From an uncultured Oscillospiraceae bacterium (GTDB taxonomy: Bacteria > Bacillota > Clostridia > Oscillospirales > Oscillospiraceae), in NCBI GenBank assembly GCA_947625285.1, contig CANQNS010000001.1:124001-188000 (forward strand): a stretch of 64,000 bases of DNA, given 5' to 3'. The position numbers were made by a program, and so were the translations under genes. Numbering within the stretch: the first letter of the stretch is position 1; each line of letters opens with the position of its first letter. Under the pieces are notes generated by a model that saw only the letters and a list, made by a program, of their open reading frames with translations, had not been told where the DNA came from and did not search any database. Shown here piece by piece: positions 7,556 to 16,336 of the stretch.

Positions 7556-8431
7556 TTAGTCTATCTTCACGATGTCCTGGAAATTTTTACCGAACACTTC
7601 ATGGGACTGGGTGATAATGACGAACGCGTTGGCGTCCCGCTCGGAGACGATCTTTTTCAGCGCGGGGATCTGGCTGCGCTTCACGGCGCACAGCACCACG
7701 TCCCGCTCCTCGCCGCTGTAGGCCCCCTCGCCCTTGAGGAGCGTCGCGCCCCGGCGGAGCCGGTCACCGATGAGCCGGGCGATGTCGTGGGGGTGGACGG
7801 TGACGATGTAGCAGATGCTGGAGTTGGCGGTGCCGTACAGCAACAGGTTCACCACACGGGAGCTGACGAACATGGTGATGATGGTGTACATGGCCGCGTC
7901 GAACCGGTGGAAGATCAGCGCGAAGGCCGCCACCACCGTCGCGTCCAGCGCCAGGCTGATGGTGCCCAGCTGGATGTAGGCGTACTTGCGCCGCAGCATC
8001 CGGGAAAGGATGTCCGTGCCGCCGCTGGTGCCGCCGGTGGTGAAGATGAGCCCGTAGCCCAGGCCCTTCAAAAGCCCTCCGTACACCGCCGCCAGCAGGA
8101 TGTCGTTAGTCAGGGTGATGTGCAGAAGGTTGAACAGGTCGATGGCAACGCTGGAGCCCACCATGCCGATCAGGGAGTAGATGATGAACCGCAGGCCGAA
8201 CTTCTTCCAGGCCACGATGAAAAGAGGCACGTTCATCACCATGATCATCACGCCCACCGGCAGCCCCAGCAGAAGATTGAGTATCTGGGCGACGCCGGTC
8301 AGCCCCCCGGAGACGATGCTGTTGGGGTAGGTGAAGAAGGAAAAGCTCATCCCCGCGATGGCGCAGCCCAGCAGATTTACCGCCACCGCCTTGCCGTCTG
8401 TTTTGAGAAATCGTTTTATTTTATCTAACAT
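7556..8431 (-). CDS. YitT family membrane protein (DUF161 + DUF2179)
   Basis: A 291-residue protein with five or six transmembrane helices in the first ~200 residues and a C-terminal cytoplasmic DUF2179 domain (YSGEERDVVLCAVKRSQ). Membrane motifs such as GGLTGVAQIL and TTGGTSGGTDILS are characteristic. The family is widespread in Firmicutes and poorly characterised; a transport role is usually proposed. It lies between the topoisomerase pair and the LUD gene on the minus strand, with 15 bp to the former, so it may be read through from the topoisomerase promoter. Confidence 0.85.
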   Translation of the reverse strand: MLDKIKRFLKTDGKAVAVNLLGCAIAGMSFSFFTYPNSIVSGGLTGVAQILNLLLGLPVGVMIMVMNVPLFIVAWKKFGLRFIIYSLIGMVGSSVAIDLFNLLHITLTNDILLAAVYGGLLKGLGYGLIFTTGGTSGGTDILSRMLRRKYAYIQLGTISLALDATVVAAFALIFHRFDAAMYTIITMFVSSRVVNLLLYGTANSSICYIVTVHPHDIARLIGDRLRRGATLLKGEGAYSGEERDVVLCAVKRSQIPALKKIVSERDANAFVIITQSHEVFGKNFQDIVKID

Positions 8432-8446
8432 ATGAGCCTCGCCAAA

Positions 8447-10690
8447 TCATAGAATACGCAGCTGTTCCTCGCCCCGGTCGGTATCCGTCAGCTTCGCGCC
8501 GGCGGCGGGGAGGGAGCGGACCCGGTAACGGGACGGGTTTTGGATGGCGGTGTCCGCCAGAGGCCGGGCGTCGGTCACGGGATGCTTTTTTACCGTCATG
8601 ACCTGCACCCCCTGGGTGGAGCGGCTGGTCTTGGGAGAAAGCTGCGCGGAGGAGAACACCACGCACCGGCCCTCGGCGGAGGTGACGGCGATCTCCTGTT
8701 CCTCCTCCAGAGGCACCAGCGCCGCCAGAGGGCTCTTGTCGGAGTAGGCCCCGGTGAGCCGCCGGCGGTTGGTCTTGGTGGCGTAGGCGGCCAGAGGCAG
8801 CCGGGCGCACTTGCCGTTTTGGAAAAACAGCAGGATCGTCCCGGAGTAGTCCCCGGCCAGGGCCGCCGTCAAAAAGCCCTCGCCCTCCTCAAAGCCCAGC
8901 AGACCGGGCAGATAGTCGCCCAGCGCGCTGGCCTTGGTCTCCTTCACGTCGGCCACCCGCAGCTTATAGGCCTGCTGCCGGTCCGTGAACAGCAGCAGCT
9001 CCGCGGCGTTGGTGGTCTCCCAGTACCAGCCCAGGCCGTCGTCCTCCTTGTACTTCTGCTCGCCGCTCATCCGCAGGCTCTGGGGGGTGATCTTCTTGAA
9101 GTACCCGTGCCGGGACAGGAACAGGTGCACCGGGTAGTCCTCCACGGCGTCGGGGGCGTCGGCGTACTGCTCCACCTCTTTGGCGTAGACCAGGCCCGTC
9201 CGCCGGGGGGAGGGGTATTTTTTCATGACAGACCGCAGCTCGTCGGTGATGATGGCCCGCAGCCGCCGCTTGGAGGACAGCGTTTCCTCCAGGTCCTTGA
9301 TCTCCGCCGCCAGAGCGGCGGTCTCCTGGGTGCGTTTGAGGATGTATTCCCGGTTGATGTTACGCAGCTTGATCTCCGCCACATACTCGGCCTGGACCTG
9401 GTCGATGCCGAAGCCGATCATCAGGTTGGGCACTACCTCCGATTCGGACTCGGTGCTGCGGATGATGGCAATGGCCCGGTCGATGTCCAGCAAAATGGCC
9501 TTCAGGCCCTCCAGAAGATGGAGCTTCTCCTTCTTCCGGGTCATGTCGAAATAGACCCGCCGGCGCACGCACTCGGTCCGCCAGGCGATCCACTCCGTCA
9601 GGATGTCCTTCACCCCCAGCACCTGGGGGGAGCCGGCGATGAGGATGTTGAAGTTGCAGGGATAGTTGTCCTGCAGGGGGGTGAGGCGGAAGAGCTTTGC
9701 CATGAGCCGGTCCGGGTCCGTGCCCCGCTTCACGTCGATGGCCAGCTTCAGGCCCCCCAGGTCCGTCTCGTCCCGCATATCGGCGATCTCCCGGACCTTG
9801 CCCTCTTTGATAAGGTCCCGGCACTTGTCGATGATGGCCTCGGCGGTGGTGGTGTAGGGTATCTCGTAGATCTCGATGATGTGCTCCTTCTCCACATACC
9901 GCCAGCGGGCCCGGACCGGGAAGGAGCCCCGGCCGGTGCGGTATATCTCCGCCATCTGGCCCGCGTCGTACACGATCTCGCCCCCGGTGGGGAAGTCCGG
10001 GGCCGGCATGGTGGAGAGGATCTCATGGTCCGGGTCCTTCAAAAGCTCGATGGTGGTCTGGCACACCTCCGCCAGATTGAAGCCGCAGATCTGGCTTGCC
10101 ATGCCCACGGCGATGCCCAGATTCGCGCTGACGAGCACATTGGGGAAGGTGGTGGGCAGCAGGCTGGGCTCGGTGGTGGTGTTGTCATAGTTGGGGACGA
10201 AGTCCACTGTGTCCTTGTCGATGTCCCGGAAAAGCTCCGCGCACACCGGGGCCAGCTTGGCCTCGGTGTACCGGCTGGCGGCGTAGGCCATGTCCCGGCT
10301 GTAGACCTTGCCAAAGTTGCCCTTGGAGTCCACGAAGGGCACGTTCAGCGCCTCGTTGTCCGCGGTGAGGCGCACCATGGTCTCATAGATGGCCGCGTCC
10401 CCGTGGGGGTTGTAGTGCATGGTCTGGCCCACGATGTTGGCGGACTTGGTCCGGGCCCCGGTCAGGAGCCCCATCTTGTACATGCAGTACAGGAGCTTTC
10501 GGTGGCTGGGCTTGAACCCGTCTATCTCCGGGATGGCCCGGGAGACGATCACGCTCATGGCGTAGGGCATGAAGTTCAGCTCCAGGGTGTCGGTGATGGG
10601 CTGGTCGATGACCTCGCCCCGCAGGCCCATCACGTTGGGGTCCGCGTTCCGCTCTTTGGGCGGCTGGTCGTTTTTCGCTCTGCGTGCCAT
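8447..10690 (-). CDS. Type IIA DNA topoisomerase A subunit, divergent (ParC/GyrA-like)
   Basis: A 747-residue A subunit that cleaves and religates DNA through the active-site Tyr141 (ASRYTEAKLAP). The winged-helix and tower regions are recognisable (DGFKPSHRKLL, PHGDAAIYE). The C-terminal beta-pinwheel lacks a GyrA box (QRRGGKG), which favours decatenation rather than supercoiling. At the quinolone-contact positions, E. coli GyrA Ser83 and Asp87 correspond to Ala99 and Glu103. Together with the upstream B subunit it forms a complete heterotetramer set. It differs clearly from housekeeping gyrase, so I leave the symbol blank. Confidence 0.88.
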   Translation of the reverse strand: MARRAKNDQPPKERNADPNVMGLRGEVIDQPITDTLELNFMPYAMSVIVSRAIPEIDGFKPSHRKLLYCMYKMGLLTGARTKSANIVGQTMHYNPHGDAAIYETMVRLTADNEALNVPFVDSKGNFGKVYSRDMAYAASRYTEAKLAPVCAELFRDIDKDTVDFVPNYDNTTTEPSLLPTTFPNVLVSANLGIAVGMASQICGFNLAEVCQTTIELLKDPDHEILSTMPAPDFPTGGEIVYDAGQMAEIYRTGRGSFPVRARWRYVEKEHIIEIYEIPYTTTAEAIIDKCRDLIKEGKVREIADMRDETDLGGLKLAIDVKRGTDPDRLMAKLFRLTPLQDNYPCNFNILIAGSPQVLGVKDILTEWIAWRTECVRRRVYFDMTRKKEKLHLLEGLKAILLDIDRAIAIIRSTESESEVVPNLMIGFGIDQVQAEYVAEIKLRNINREYILKRTQETAALAAEIKDLEETLSSKRRLRAIITDELRSVMKKYPSPRRTGLVYAKEVEQYADAPDAVEDYPVHLFLSRHGYFKKITPQSLRMSGEQKYKEDDGLGWYWETTNAAELLLFTDRQQAYKLRVADVKETKASALGDYLPGLLGFEEGEGFLTAALAGDYSGTILLFFQNGKCARLPLAAYATKTNRRRLTGAYSDKSPLAALVPLEEEQEIAVTSAEGRCVVFSSAQLSPKTSRSTQGVQVMTVKKHPVTDARPLADTAIQNPSRYRVRSLPAAGAKLTDTDRGEEQLRIL

Positions 10691-10701
10691 GTGTTACCTC
10701 T

Positions 10702-12684
10702 TTATGAAATGTCGGCCAGTTCCAGATACTTGTATCCGTCCTGGGCGATGTGCTGCTTCCGGCCCGCCAGGTCGTCCCCCAGCAGCAGGTCGAAATAATA
10801 GGCCGTGCGCTCGGCGTCCTCGGGCATGACCCGGATCAGCCGCCGGGTCTCGGGATTCATGGTAGTCAGCCACATCATCTGGGCGGAGTTCTCCCCCAGC
10901 CCCTTGGAGCGGTTGACGGTGAACCGGCTGCCGGCCAGGTCCTCCACGATCTTGTTCTTCTCCCCGTCGGAGTAGGCGTACCAGGTCTTTTCCCGGCAGG
11001 TGATCTCGTACAGAGGCGACTCAGCGATGTACACATACCCCTCCCGGATCAGGGTGGGGGTCAGCCGCCAGAGCATCGTCAGGATCAGCGTGCGGATCTG
11101 GAAGCCGTCCACGTCCGCGTCGGTGCAGATGACTACCTTGTTCCAGCGCAGGTTAGCCAGGTCGAAGGCGTTGAGCTCCTTGCCGTGCTTTTCCACCTCC
11201 ACCCCGCAGCCCAGCACCTTCAAAAGATCCGTGATGATGTCGCTTTTGAAGATGCGCGTATAATCGGCCTTCAGACAGTTGAGGATCTTGCCCCGGACGG
11301 GCATGATGCCCTGAAATTCCGCGTCCCGGCCCATCTTGCAGGAGCCCAGGGCGGAGTCCCCCTCCACGATGTACAGCTCCCGCCGCTCCGGGTCCCGGCT
11401 GCGGCAGTCCACGAACTTCTCCACACGGCTGACGATGTCCATGGAGCCGGTGAGCTTCTTCTTGATGTTCAGCCGCTGCCGCTCCGCCTGCTCCCGGCTG
11501 CGCTTGTTGATGAGCACCTGCTCGGCCATCCTGTCCGCCTCGGCCTTGTGCTCGATGCACCAGATCTCCAGCTTCTCCTTGAAGAAGTCCGTCATGGCCT
11601 CCTGGATGAAGCGGTTGGTGATGGACTTTTTCGTCTGGTTCTCATAGCTGGTCTGGGTGGAGAAGCAGTTAGTCACCAGCACCAGGCAGTCCTGCACGTC
11701 CTGGAAGGAGATCTTCGACTCGTTTTTCTGGTACTTGCCCAGCTTTTTGATGTAAGCGTCCACGGCGTACACGAACCCCAGCCGCGCCGCCTTGTCCGGC
11801 GCGCCGCCGTGCTCCAGCCAGGAGGAGTTGTGGTAGTACTCCAGCAGCTCGACCCGGTTGGAAAAGCAGAACGCCGCGGAGAGCTTCACCTTGTATTCGG
11901 GCTTGTCCGCCCGGTCCCGGCCCCGCCGCTCCGCCTCGATGAACACCGGCGTAGTCAGGGTCTGCTCCCCGGCGGTCTCGGTCACATAGTCCAATATGCC
12001 CTGCTGGTACACATAGTCCGTGGTCTCGAACCTGCTCCCGTGCTGGATGCGCAGCCGGAAGGTGACGCCCGCGTTCACCACCGCCTGCCGGCGCAGGGTC
12101 TGGCGGAACCATTCCTCCGGGATGTCCGTGTCCGTGAACACGGCCAGATCCGGCTTCCAGCGGTGGGTGGTGCCGGTCTTTTTCCGGTCCGCCGGGGCCT
12201 TTTTCAGCGCGCCCACGATCTCGCCCTTTTCAAAGCGCAGATCGTACCGGCTGCCGTCCCGCCACACCGTCACGTCCATATATTCGGAGGCGTACTGGGT
12301 GGCGCAGGCGCCCAGGCCGTTCAGGCCGAGAGAGTACTCGTAGCTCTCGCCCTCCTCGTTTTCATACTTGCCGCCGGCGTACAGCTCGCAGTACACCAGC
12401 TCCCAGTTGTACCGGCCCTCCGCCGGGTTCCAGTCCACCGGGCAGCCCCGTCCGAAGTCCTCCACCTGGATGGATCGGTCCTCGAACCGGGTGACGGTGA
12501 TGACGTCCCCGTAGCCCGCACGGGCCTCGTCGATGGAGTTGGACAGGATCTCGAACACCGAGTGCTCGCAGCCCTCCAGCCCGTCGGAGCCGAAAATGAC
12601 CCCGGGCCGCTTCCGCACCCGGTCCGCGCCCTTCAACTGGCTGATGGATTCGTTGCCGTATACCTCTTTTTTCGCCTTTGCCAT
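10702..12684 (-). CDS. Type IIA DNA topoisomerase B subunit, divergent (ParE/GyrB-like)
   Basis: A 660-residue ATPase subunit. The GHKL domain shows FEILSNSIDEA (Glu45, Asn49) and DFGRG at ~76-80, where canonical GyrB/ParE have DNGRG. The toprim domain shows VEGDSALGSCK (usual EGDSAxG), MPVRGKILN (usual PLRGKxLN) and TDADVDGFQIRTL (usual TDADVDGxHIR). Metal-binding acidic residues are therefore kept while several invariant neighbours have changed. It is followed after 11 bp by the A subunit. The concerted drift of both subunits suggests a specialised second enzyme beside normal gyrase, which lies outside this window. Confidence 0.88.
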   Translation of the reverse strand: MAKAKKEVYGNESISQLKGADRVRKRPGVIFGSDGLEGCEHSVFEILSNSIDEARAGYGDVITVTRFEDRSIQVEDFGRGCPVDWNPAEGRYNWELVYCELYAGGKYENEEGESYEYSLGLNGLGACATQYASEYMDVTVWRDGSRYDLRFEKGEIVGALKKAPADRKKTGTTHRWKPDLAVFTDTDIPEEWFRQTLRRQAVVNAGVTFRLRIQHGSRFETTDYVYQQGILDYVTETAGEQTLTTPVFIEAERRGRDRADKPEYKVKLSAAFCFSNRVELLEYYHNSSWLEHGGAPDKAARLGFVYAVDAYIKKLGKYQKNESKISFQDVQDCLVLVTNCFSTQTSYENQTKKSITNRFIQEAMTDFFKEKLEIWCIEHKAEADRMAEQVLINKRSREQAERQRLNIKKKLTGSMDIVSRVEKFVDCRSRDPERRELYIVEGDSALGSCKMGRDAEFQGIMPVRGKILNCLKADYTRIFKSDIITDLLKVLGCGVEVEKHGKELNAFDLANLRWNKVVICTDADVDGFQIRTLILTMLWRLTPTLIREGYVYIAESPLYEITCREKTWYAYSDGEKNKIVEDLAGSRFTVNRSKGLGENSAQMMWLTTMNPETRRLIRVMPEDAERTAYYFDLLLGDDLAGRKQHIAQDGYKYLELADIS

Positions 12685-12750
12685 GTGTTCCTCGCTTTAA
12701 TGTTTCTACATTTGGTAGTCCGGTGGACATAATTTACCTAGTATAAACAC

Positions 12751-12778
12751 ATTATACCATAATCAGTAAAAAAAGCAA
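12751..12778 (-). promoter_or_regulatory. Probable promoter of the topoisomerase genes
   Basis: On the minus strand TTGCTT (12778-12773) and TATAAT (12756-12751) are spaced by 16 bp, giving a leader of about 60 bases before the B-subunit ATG. Confidence 0.5.
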
Positions 12779-12800
12779 GGCGGGGACAAACGTCCCCGCC
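12773..12800 (-). terminator. Intrinsic terminator-like hairpin with no obvious upstream gene
   Basis: GGCGGGGAC (12779-12787) pairs with GTCCCCGCC (12792-12800). Read on the minus strand the hairpin is followed by TTGCTTTTTTT. No minus-strand gene ends here; only the plus-strand bofA-like gene lies beyond. It may stop transcription antisense to that gene, or shield the topoisomerase promoter. Confidence 0.55.
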
Positions 12801-12889
12801 CAGTGGTGCTTGCGGTTCTCTCTCTGGGACTAGTATATGTTATAAACCGGGACAAACACAAATACAATTTATGGAAAGGAGGGATGTCC

Positions 12890-13159
12890 ATGGTCCCGGC
12901 GCCGGTGCTGAAGGCCCTGTTCGTGACGGCGGGGCTGGGGGTGGTGAAGCTCTCCTACGGCCTGGTGGGGCAGGTGAAGAGCCGACCCGGCCGGGCGGCG
13001 CTGCACGCGCTGGCCGGCGTCACGCTGCTGCTCACCGCCAACGCCCTGGGGGCGCCCGTGGGGCTGGGCGTGGGCCTGAACCGGCTGACCCTGCCCGTTT
13101 CGGCGGTCCTGGGCGCGCCGGGCGTGGGATTGCTCTGGGCGGTGAAGTATCTGCTATAA
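12890..13159 (+). CDS. BofA family protein (pro-sigma-K processing inhibitor-like)
   Basis: An 89-residue protein made of two or three hydrophobic segments, ending with the family pattern LNRLTLPVSAVLGAPGVGLL. BofA is an integral membrane protein that restrains the SpoIVFB protease in the forespore outer membrane until SpoIVB signals. I chose the ATG at 12890 because AAGGAGG (12876-12882) sits seven bases upstream; ATG 12884 is too close and earlier starts lack a site. In many Firmicutes bofA follows recR; here it stands alone. The last codons (AVKYLL and stop) lie inside a 26-bp sequence duplicated at 13268. Confidence 0.72.
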   Translation: MVPAPVLKALFVTAGLGVVKLSYGLVGQVKSRPGRAALHALAGVTLLLTANALGAPVGLGVGLNRLTLPVSAVLGAPGVGLLWAVKYLL

Positions 13160-13293
13160 TGGGGCCCCCAAAAGGCATGCCTGCCTTTTGGGGAGAGGAG
13201 GAGCGCGGGAGCGGGCGGATGCTGCCGGCTTGCCGGCGGCGGAGCATAGCGGACGCCGCGACGACGAGGGCGGTGAAGTACCTGCTATAATGG
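13137..13293 (+). repeat. 26-bp direct duplication flanking a 105-bp structured insert
   Basis: The 3' end of the bofA-like gene (13137-13162, GGGCGGTGAAGTATCTGCTA onward) recurs at 13268-13293 with a single mismatch, a spacing of 131 bp. The segment between starts with a perfect 12-bp stem, CCCCAAAAGGCA (13166-13177) with TGCCTTTTGGGG (13182-13193), and also holds GCCGGCttGCCGGC. The second copy would encode the same AVKYLL ending in another frame. This looks like insertion of a small non-coding element with a long target duplication, or a local duplication. Confidence 0.6.
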
Positions 13294-13378
13294 CCGATCC
13301 GCTGTTGTGATTTACTAAAGGAAAGCGAAAAAGCGCCCGCCGGGCTTATCACATTCTCACAAAATCGACGAAATGCGG

Positions 13379-13407
13379 TTGACAGGGGACGAAAGGCGCG
13401 GTATGAT
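13379..13407 (+). promoter_or_regulatory. Sigma-A promoter of the lysine-riboswitch operon
   Basis: TTGACA (13379-13384) and TATGAT (13402-13407) are separated by the optimal 17 bp. Transcription from about 13414 would give a ~290-base leader that contains the lysine riboswitch and its terminator. The 13294-13378 stretch between the bofA duplication and this promoter shows nothing else. Confidence 0.85.
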
Positions 13408-13432
13408 AGGCGTGCTTGAAAAATGAATCGCT

Positions 13433-13605
13433 GAACAGAGGCGCGGTTTTCATCAGTACCCGTTCCCAGGGCCAGACAGCCGGGATCGGAGAAAGGGAAC
13501 GCCGCCGAAGTGAACGGGGAGTGTCTGATCTCCGTCCGCTGGGCCGCCGGAGAACATCCGGCGGACTGTCACAAGTATTTGTGGAGCGCTGTCATGGCCG
13601 ATGGA
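13433..13605 (+). ncRNA. Lysine riboswitch (L box)
   Basis: The leader carries the L-box consensus elements in order: ACAGAGGCGC (P1/P2 junction), CAGTA, a G-rich stem returning at GGGAACGCCGCCGAAG, CTGGGCCGCCGG, a P4 stem built from CCGGCGGA, GGACTGTCA, a P5 hairpin CACAAGTATTTGTG, and GGAGCGCTGTCA closing P1. This is the aptamer that binds L-lysine in the leaders of lysC and lysine transporter genes. It is followed by a terminator hairpin, so lysine is expected to cause premature termination. It identifies the downstream ABC transporter as lysine-related. Confidence 0.93.
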
Positions 13606-13638
13606 AGGCCCCTCTGGGGCTCATACCGAGATTTCCGT

Positions 13639-13665
13639 GGATCGCTTTGCAAGCGATCCATTTTT
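13639..13665 (+). terminator. Riboswitch expression-platform terminator
   Basis: GGATCGCTT (13639-13647) pairs with AAGCGATCC (13651-13659), followed by ATTTTT. It lies ~35 bases after the aptamer and ~40 bases before the binding-protein start, the expected place for lysine-dependent attenuation. A second small hairpin, GGCCCC/GGGGCT near 13608-13621, may belong to the antiterminator. Confidence 0.9.
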
Positions 13666-13707
13666 CTTGCGAAAAAAATTTTTTGCAGGAAAAGGAGAAC
13701 AAAAACA

Positions 13708-14628
13708 ATGAGAAGACTTATCGCGATGCTGATGGCCCTGTGCCTGGCGCTCAGCCTGAGCGCGGCCGCTTTCGCCGCCGAGGCCGAAGAGACCGAAGAG
13801 GCCGCCGGGGTGGAGATCCCCGAAGTGCCCGACCTGACCGATGTGGACACCAGCGCCATCCCCGGCCTGGAGGACGGGGTGCTGACCATCGCCATGGAGT
13901 GCGCCTACGCCCCCTACAACTGGACCCAGATGGACGACTCCAACGGGGCCGTGCCCATCTCCGGCACCGATGACGAGTTCGCCAACGGCTACGACGTGAT
14001 GATGGCCCAGCGCATCTGCGACGCCTACGGCTGGGACCTGGAGGTCATCCGCACCGACTGGGACTCCCTGGTACCCGGTGTGCAGTCCGGCCTGTATGAC
14101 GCGGTCATCGCCGGTCAGTCCATGACCGAGGACCGCATGGAGGAAGTGGACTTCGCCGGCCCCTACTTCTACGCCTCCATCGTGTGCGTGACCACCGAGG
14201 GCAGCGACTATGCCGACGCCCAGGGCCTGGCGGACCTGGCTGGCGGCACCTGCACCGCCCAGATCGCCACCATCTGGTATGACACCATGCTGCCCCAGAT
14301 CGAGGGCGCCAACGTCCAGCCTGCCGCCGAGACCGCTCCGGCCATGCTCATGGCCCTGGAGAGCGGCATGGTGGACTTCATCTGCACCGATATGCCCACC
14401 GCTCTTGGCGCCTGCGCCGCCTATGACGACATGGTCCTGCTGGACTTCTCCGGCTCCGACGACGACTTTGAGGCCGACGAGGGCGACATCAACATCGGCG
14501 TGTCCGTCATGAAGGGCAACACCGAGCTGCGGGACGCCATCGACGCGGTCCTGGGCGAGATGACCGCCGACGACTTCAACACCCTCATGGACCAGGCCAT
14601 CGCCATCCAGCCGCTGAGCGAGGAGTAA
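13708..14628 (+). CDS. Amino acid ABC transporter substrate-binding protein (probably lysine)
   Basis: A 306-residue secreted protein of the SBP_bac_3 family: signal peptide (MRRLIAMLMALCLALS...AFA), an acidic linker, then the two-lobed binding domain beginning LTIAMECAYAPYNW. Motifs include GYDVMMAQRICD, DAVIAGQSMTEDR and VDFAGPYF. No lipobox Cys is present, so the mature protein may be released or held by other means, which is unusual for a Gram-positive binding protein. Start ATG 13708 has AAAGGAGA upstream. Lysine specificity is inferred from the riboswitch. Confidence 0.9.
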   Translation: MRRLIAMLMALCLALSLSAAAFAAEAEETEEAAGVEIPEVPDLTDVDTSAIPGLEDGVLTIAMECAYAPYNWTQMDDSNGAVPISGTDDEFANGYDVMMAQRICDAYGWDLEVIRTDWDSLVPGVQSGLYDAVIAGQSMTEDRMEEVDFAGPYFYASIVCVTTEGSDYADAQGLADLAGGTCTAQIATIWYDTMLPQIEGANVQPAAETAPAMLMALESGMVDFICTDMPTALGACAAYDDMVLLDFSGSDDDFEADEGDINIGVSVMKGNTELRDAIDAVLGEMTADDFNTLMDQAIAIQPLSEE

Positions 14629-14709
14629 GACGCTCCGACGTATCAATAACTACCTGCGGCAGAGAAAGGGCCCGTCCCTTTCTCTGCCCGTCTTGAAAGG
14701 AAACTCCCT

Positions 14710-15585
14710 ATGGGTATCTTCTCCGAGCTTATCGCGGATATATCCAGCCTGCTGTCTCGCTACGGCAGCGCCTATCTGGGCGGCATCCGCAACACTTTGG
14801 TGCTGGCCCTGGCCGCCACGGCCATCGGCTGTGTCATTGGCTTTCTCTGCGGCATCCTGAACACCATTCCCCACAGCAAGACGGACAACCCCATCAAACG
14901 GGTGGTCCTGGCGGTGGTGCGGGCGGTCATCCGGGTGTACGTGGAGGTGTTCCGCGGTACGCCCATGGTGTTGCAGGCCGTGTTCATCTACTACGGTGTG
15001 CCCTATGTCACCGGCGGCCAGGTGAAGTTCACCAACGTCTGGGTGGCGGCGCTGCTGGTGGTGTCCATCAACACGGGTGCCTACATGGCCGAGTCCGTCC
15101 GGGGCGGCATCATCTCCGTGGACCCGGGCCAGACCGAGGGGGCCAAGGCCATCGGCATGACCCACGTGCAGACCATGATGAACGTGATCATACCCCAGGC
15201 CCTGCGCAACATCATGCCCCAGATCGGCAACAACTTCATCATCAACATCAAGGACACCTCCGTCATGTTCATCATCAGCTTCACGGAGTTCTTTGCGGCC
15301 CACCGGGGGGCGGTGGGGGCCACCTACAAATACTTCCCCTCCGCCACCATCGAGATGGTGGGCTACCTGTGCATGACCCTGGCGGCCAGCTTCATCCTGC
15401 GGGCCGTGGAGCGGCGGATGGACGGCTCCGACAACTACGAGCTTGTCAGCGAGGACCAGCTGGTCATGGCCGCCGGCACCTACAACCATCCTGACCGGGG
15501 CACCCCCTTCGACGAGCGGCACAAGCCCTCCCGGGACGCGGTGATCCAGGAGGTAAGATTCGGCAGGAACAGGGGGGAGCGGTGA
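14710..15585 (+). CDS. Amino acid ABC transporter permease
   Basis: A 291-residue HisM-type permease. The family's signature [11 protein letters not shown] is at ~79, and the EAA loop reads [14 protein letters not shown] at ~140, followed by [13 protein letters not shown]. There are about five transmembrane helices. It has a C-terminal tail of ~60 residues after the last helix that is longer than usual. An AAAGGAAA site precedes ATG 14710. It lies 81 bp after the binding protein and two bases before the ATPase gene, and forms a homodimeric channel in this family. Confidence 0.92.
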   Translation: MGIFSELIADISSLLSRYGSAYLGGIRNTLVLALAATAIGCVIGFLCGILNTIPHSKTDNPIKRVVLAVVRAVIRVYVEVFRGTPMVLQAVFIYYGVPYVTGGQVKFTNVWVAALLVVSINTGAYMAESVRGGIISVDPGQTEGAKAIGMTHVQTMMNVIIPQALRNIMPQIGNNFIINIKDTSVMFIISFTEFFAAHRGAVGATYKYFPSATIEMVGYLCMTLAASFILRAVERRMDGSDNYELVSEDQLVMAAGTYNHPDRGTPFDERHKPSRDAVIQEVRFGRNRGER

Positions 15586-15586
15586 T

Positions 15587-16327
15587 ATGGCGGACACGAT
15601 CCTGGAGATACGCCACCTCAGCAAGAGCTTCGGCTCTCATCAGGTGCTGAAGGACATCGACTTCACGGTGGAAAAGGGCGACGTGACGGCCATCATCGGG
15701 GCCTCCGGCTCCGGCAAGAGCACCCTGCTGCGGTGCGTGAACCTGCTGGAGACGCCCACCAGCGGGGAGATCCTGTTCCACGGCAGGGACGTGACCGGCC
15801 GGGGGGTCAACGCCCCGGAGTATCGGTCCCACGTGGGCATGGTGTTCCAGTCCTTCAACCTCTTCAACAATATGTCCGTGCTGGAAAACTGCGTCGTGGG
15901 CCAGGTGAAGGTGCTGAAAAAGTCCAAGGCCGAGGCCAGAGAGACTGCCATGCGGTATTTGCAGTATGTGGGCATGGCCCCCTTCATCAACGCCAAGCCC
16001 CGGCAGATCTCCGGCGGCCAGAAGCAGCGGGTGGCTATTGCCCGGGCCCTGGCTATGGGGCCGGAGGTGCTGCTGTTCGACGAGCCCACCTCCGCCCTGG
16101 ACCCGGAGATGGTGGGCGAGGTGCTCTCCGTCATGCAGCACCTGGCCGGGGAGGGCATGACGATGCTGGTGGTGACCCATGAGATGGCCTTCGCCCGGGA
16201 CGTGTCCACCCAGGTGGTGTACATGAACGCGGGGGTCATCTGCGAGCAGGGCCCTCCGGCGGACGTGCTGGGCGATCCCCAGCGGCAGGAGACTCGGGAC
16301 TTCCTGTCCCGGTTCCGGAAAAGCTGA
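15587..16327 (+). CDS. Amino acid ABC transporter ATP-binding protein
   Basis: A 246-residue polar amino acid transport ATPase (GlnQ/HisP type). Walker A is GASGSGKST, the Q-loop lies near VFQSFNLF, the signature is [15 protein letters not shown], Walker B is [14 protein letters not shown] and the switch His is in VVTHEM. It energises the adjacent permease. A shortened second copy of part of this gene lies 1.8 kb downstream (17766-17885). Confidence 0.94.
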   Translation: MADTILEIRHLSKSFGSHQVLKDIDFTVEKGDVTAIIGASGSGKSTLLRCVNLLETPTSGEILFHGRDVTGRGVNAPEYRSHVGMVFQSFNLFNNMSVLENCVVGQVKVLKKSKAEARETAMRYLQYVGMAPFINAKPRQISGGQKQRVAIARALAMGPEVLLFDEPTSALDPEMVGEVLSVMQHLAGEGMTMLVVTHEMAFARDVSTQVVYMNAGVICEQGPPADVLGDPQRQETRDFLSRFRKS

Positions 16328-16336
16328 ACAAGACGA

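Noticed and set aside
12871-13290. A frame that extends through bofA and the 105-bp insert to a second AVKYLL ending
   Set aside because: It is in a different frame from the hydrophobic BofA-like protein, is rich in Gly/Arg/Ala, and the shared ending is explained by the 26-bp duplication.
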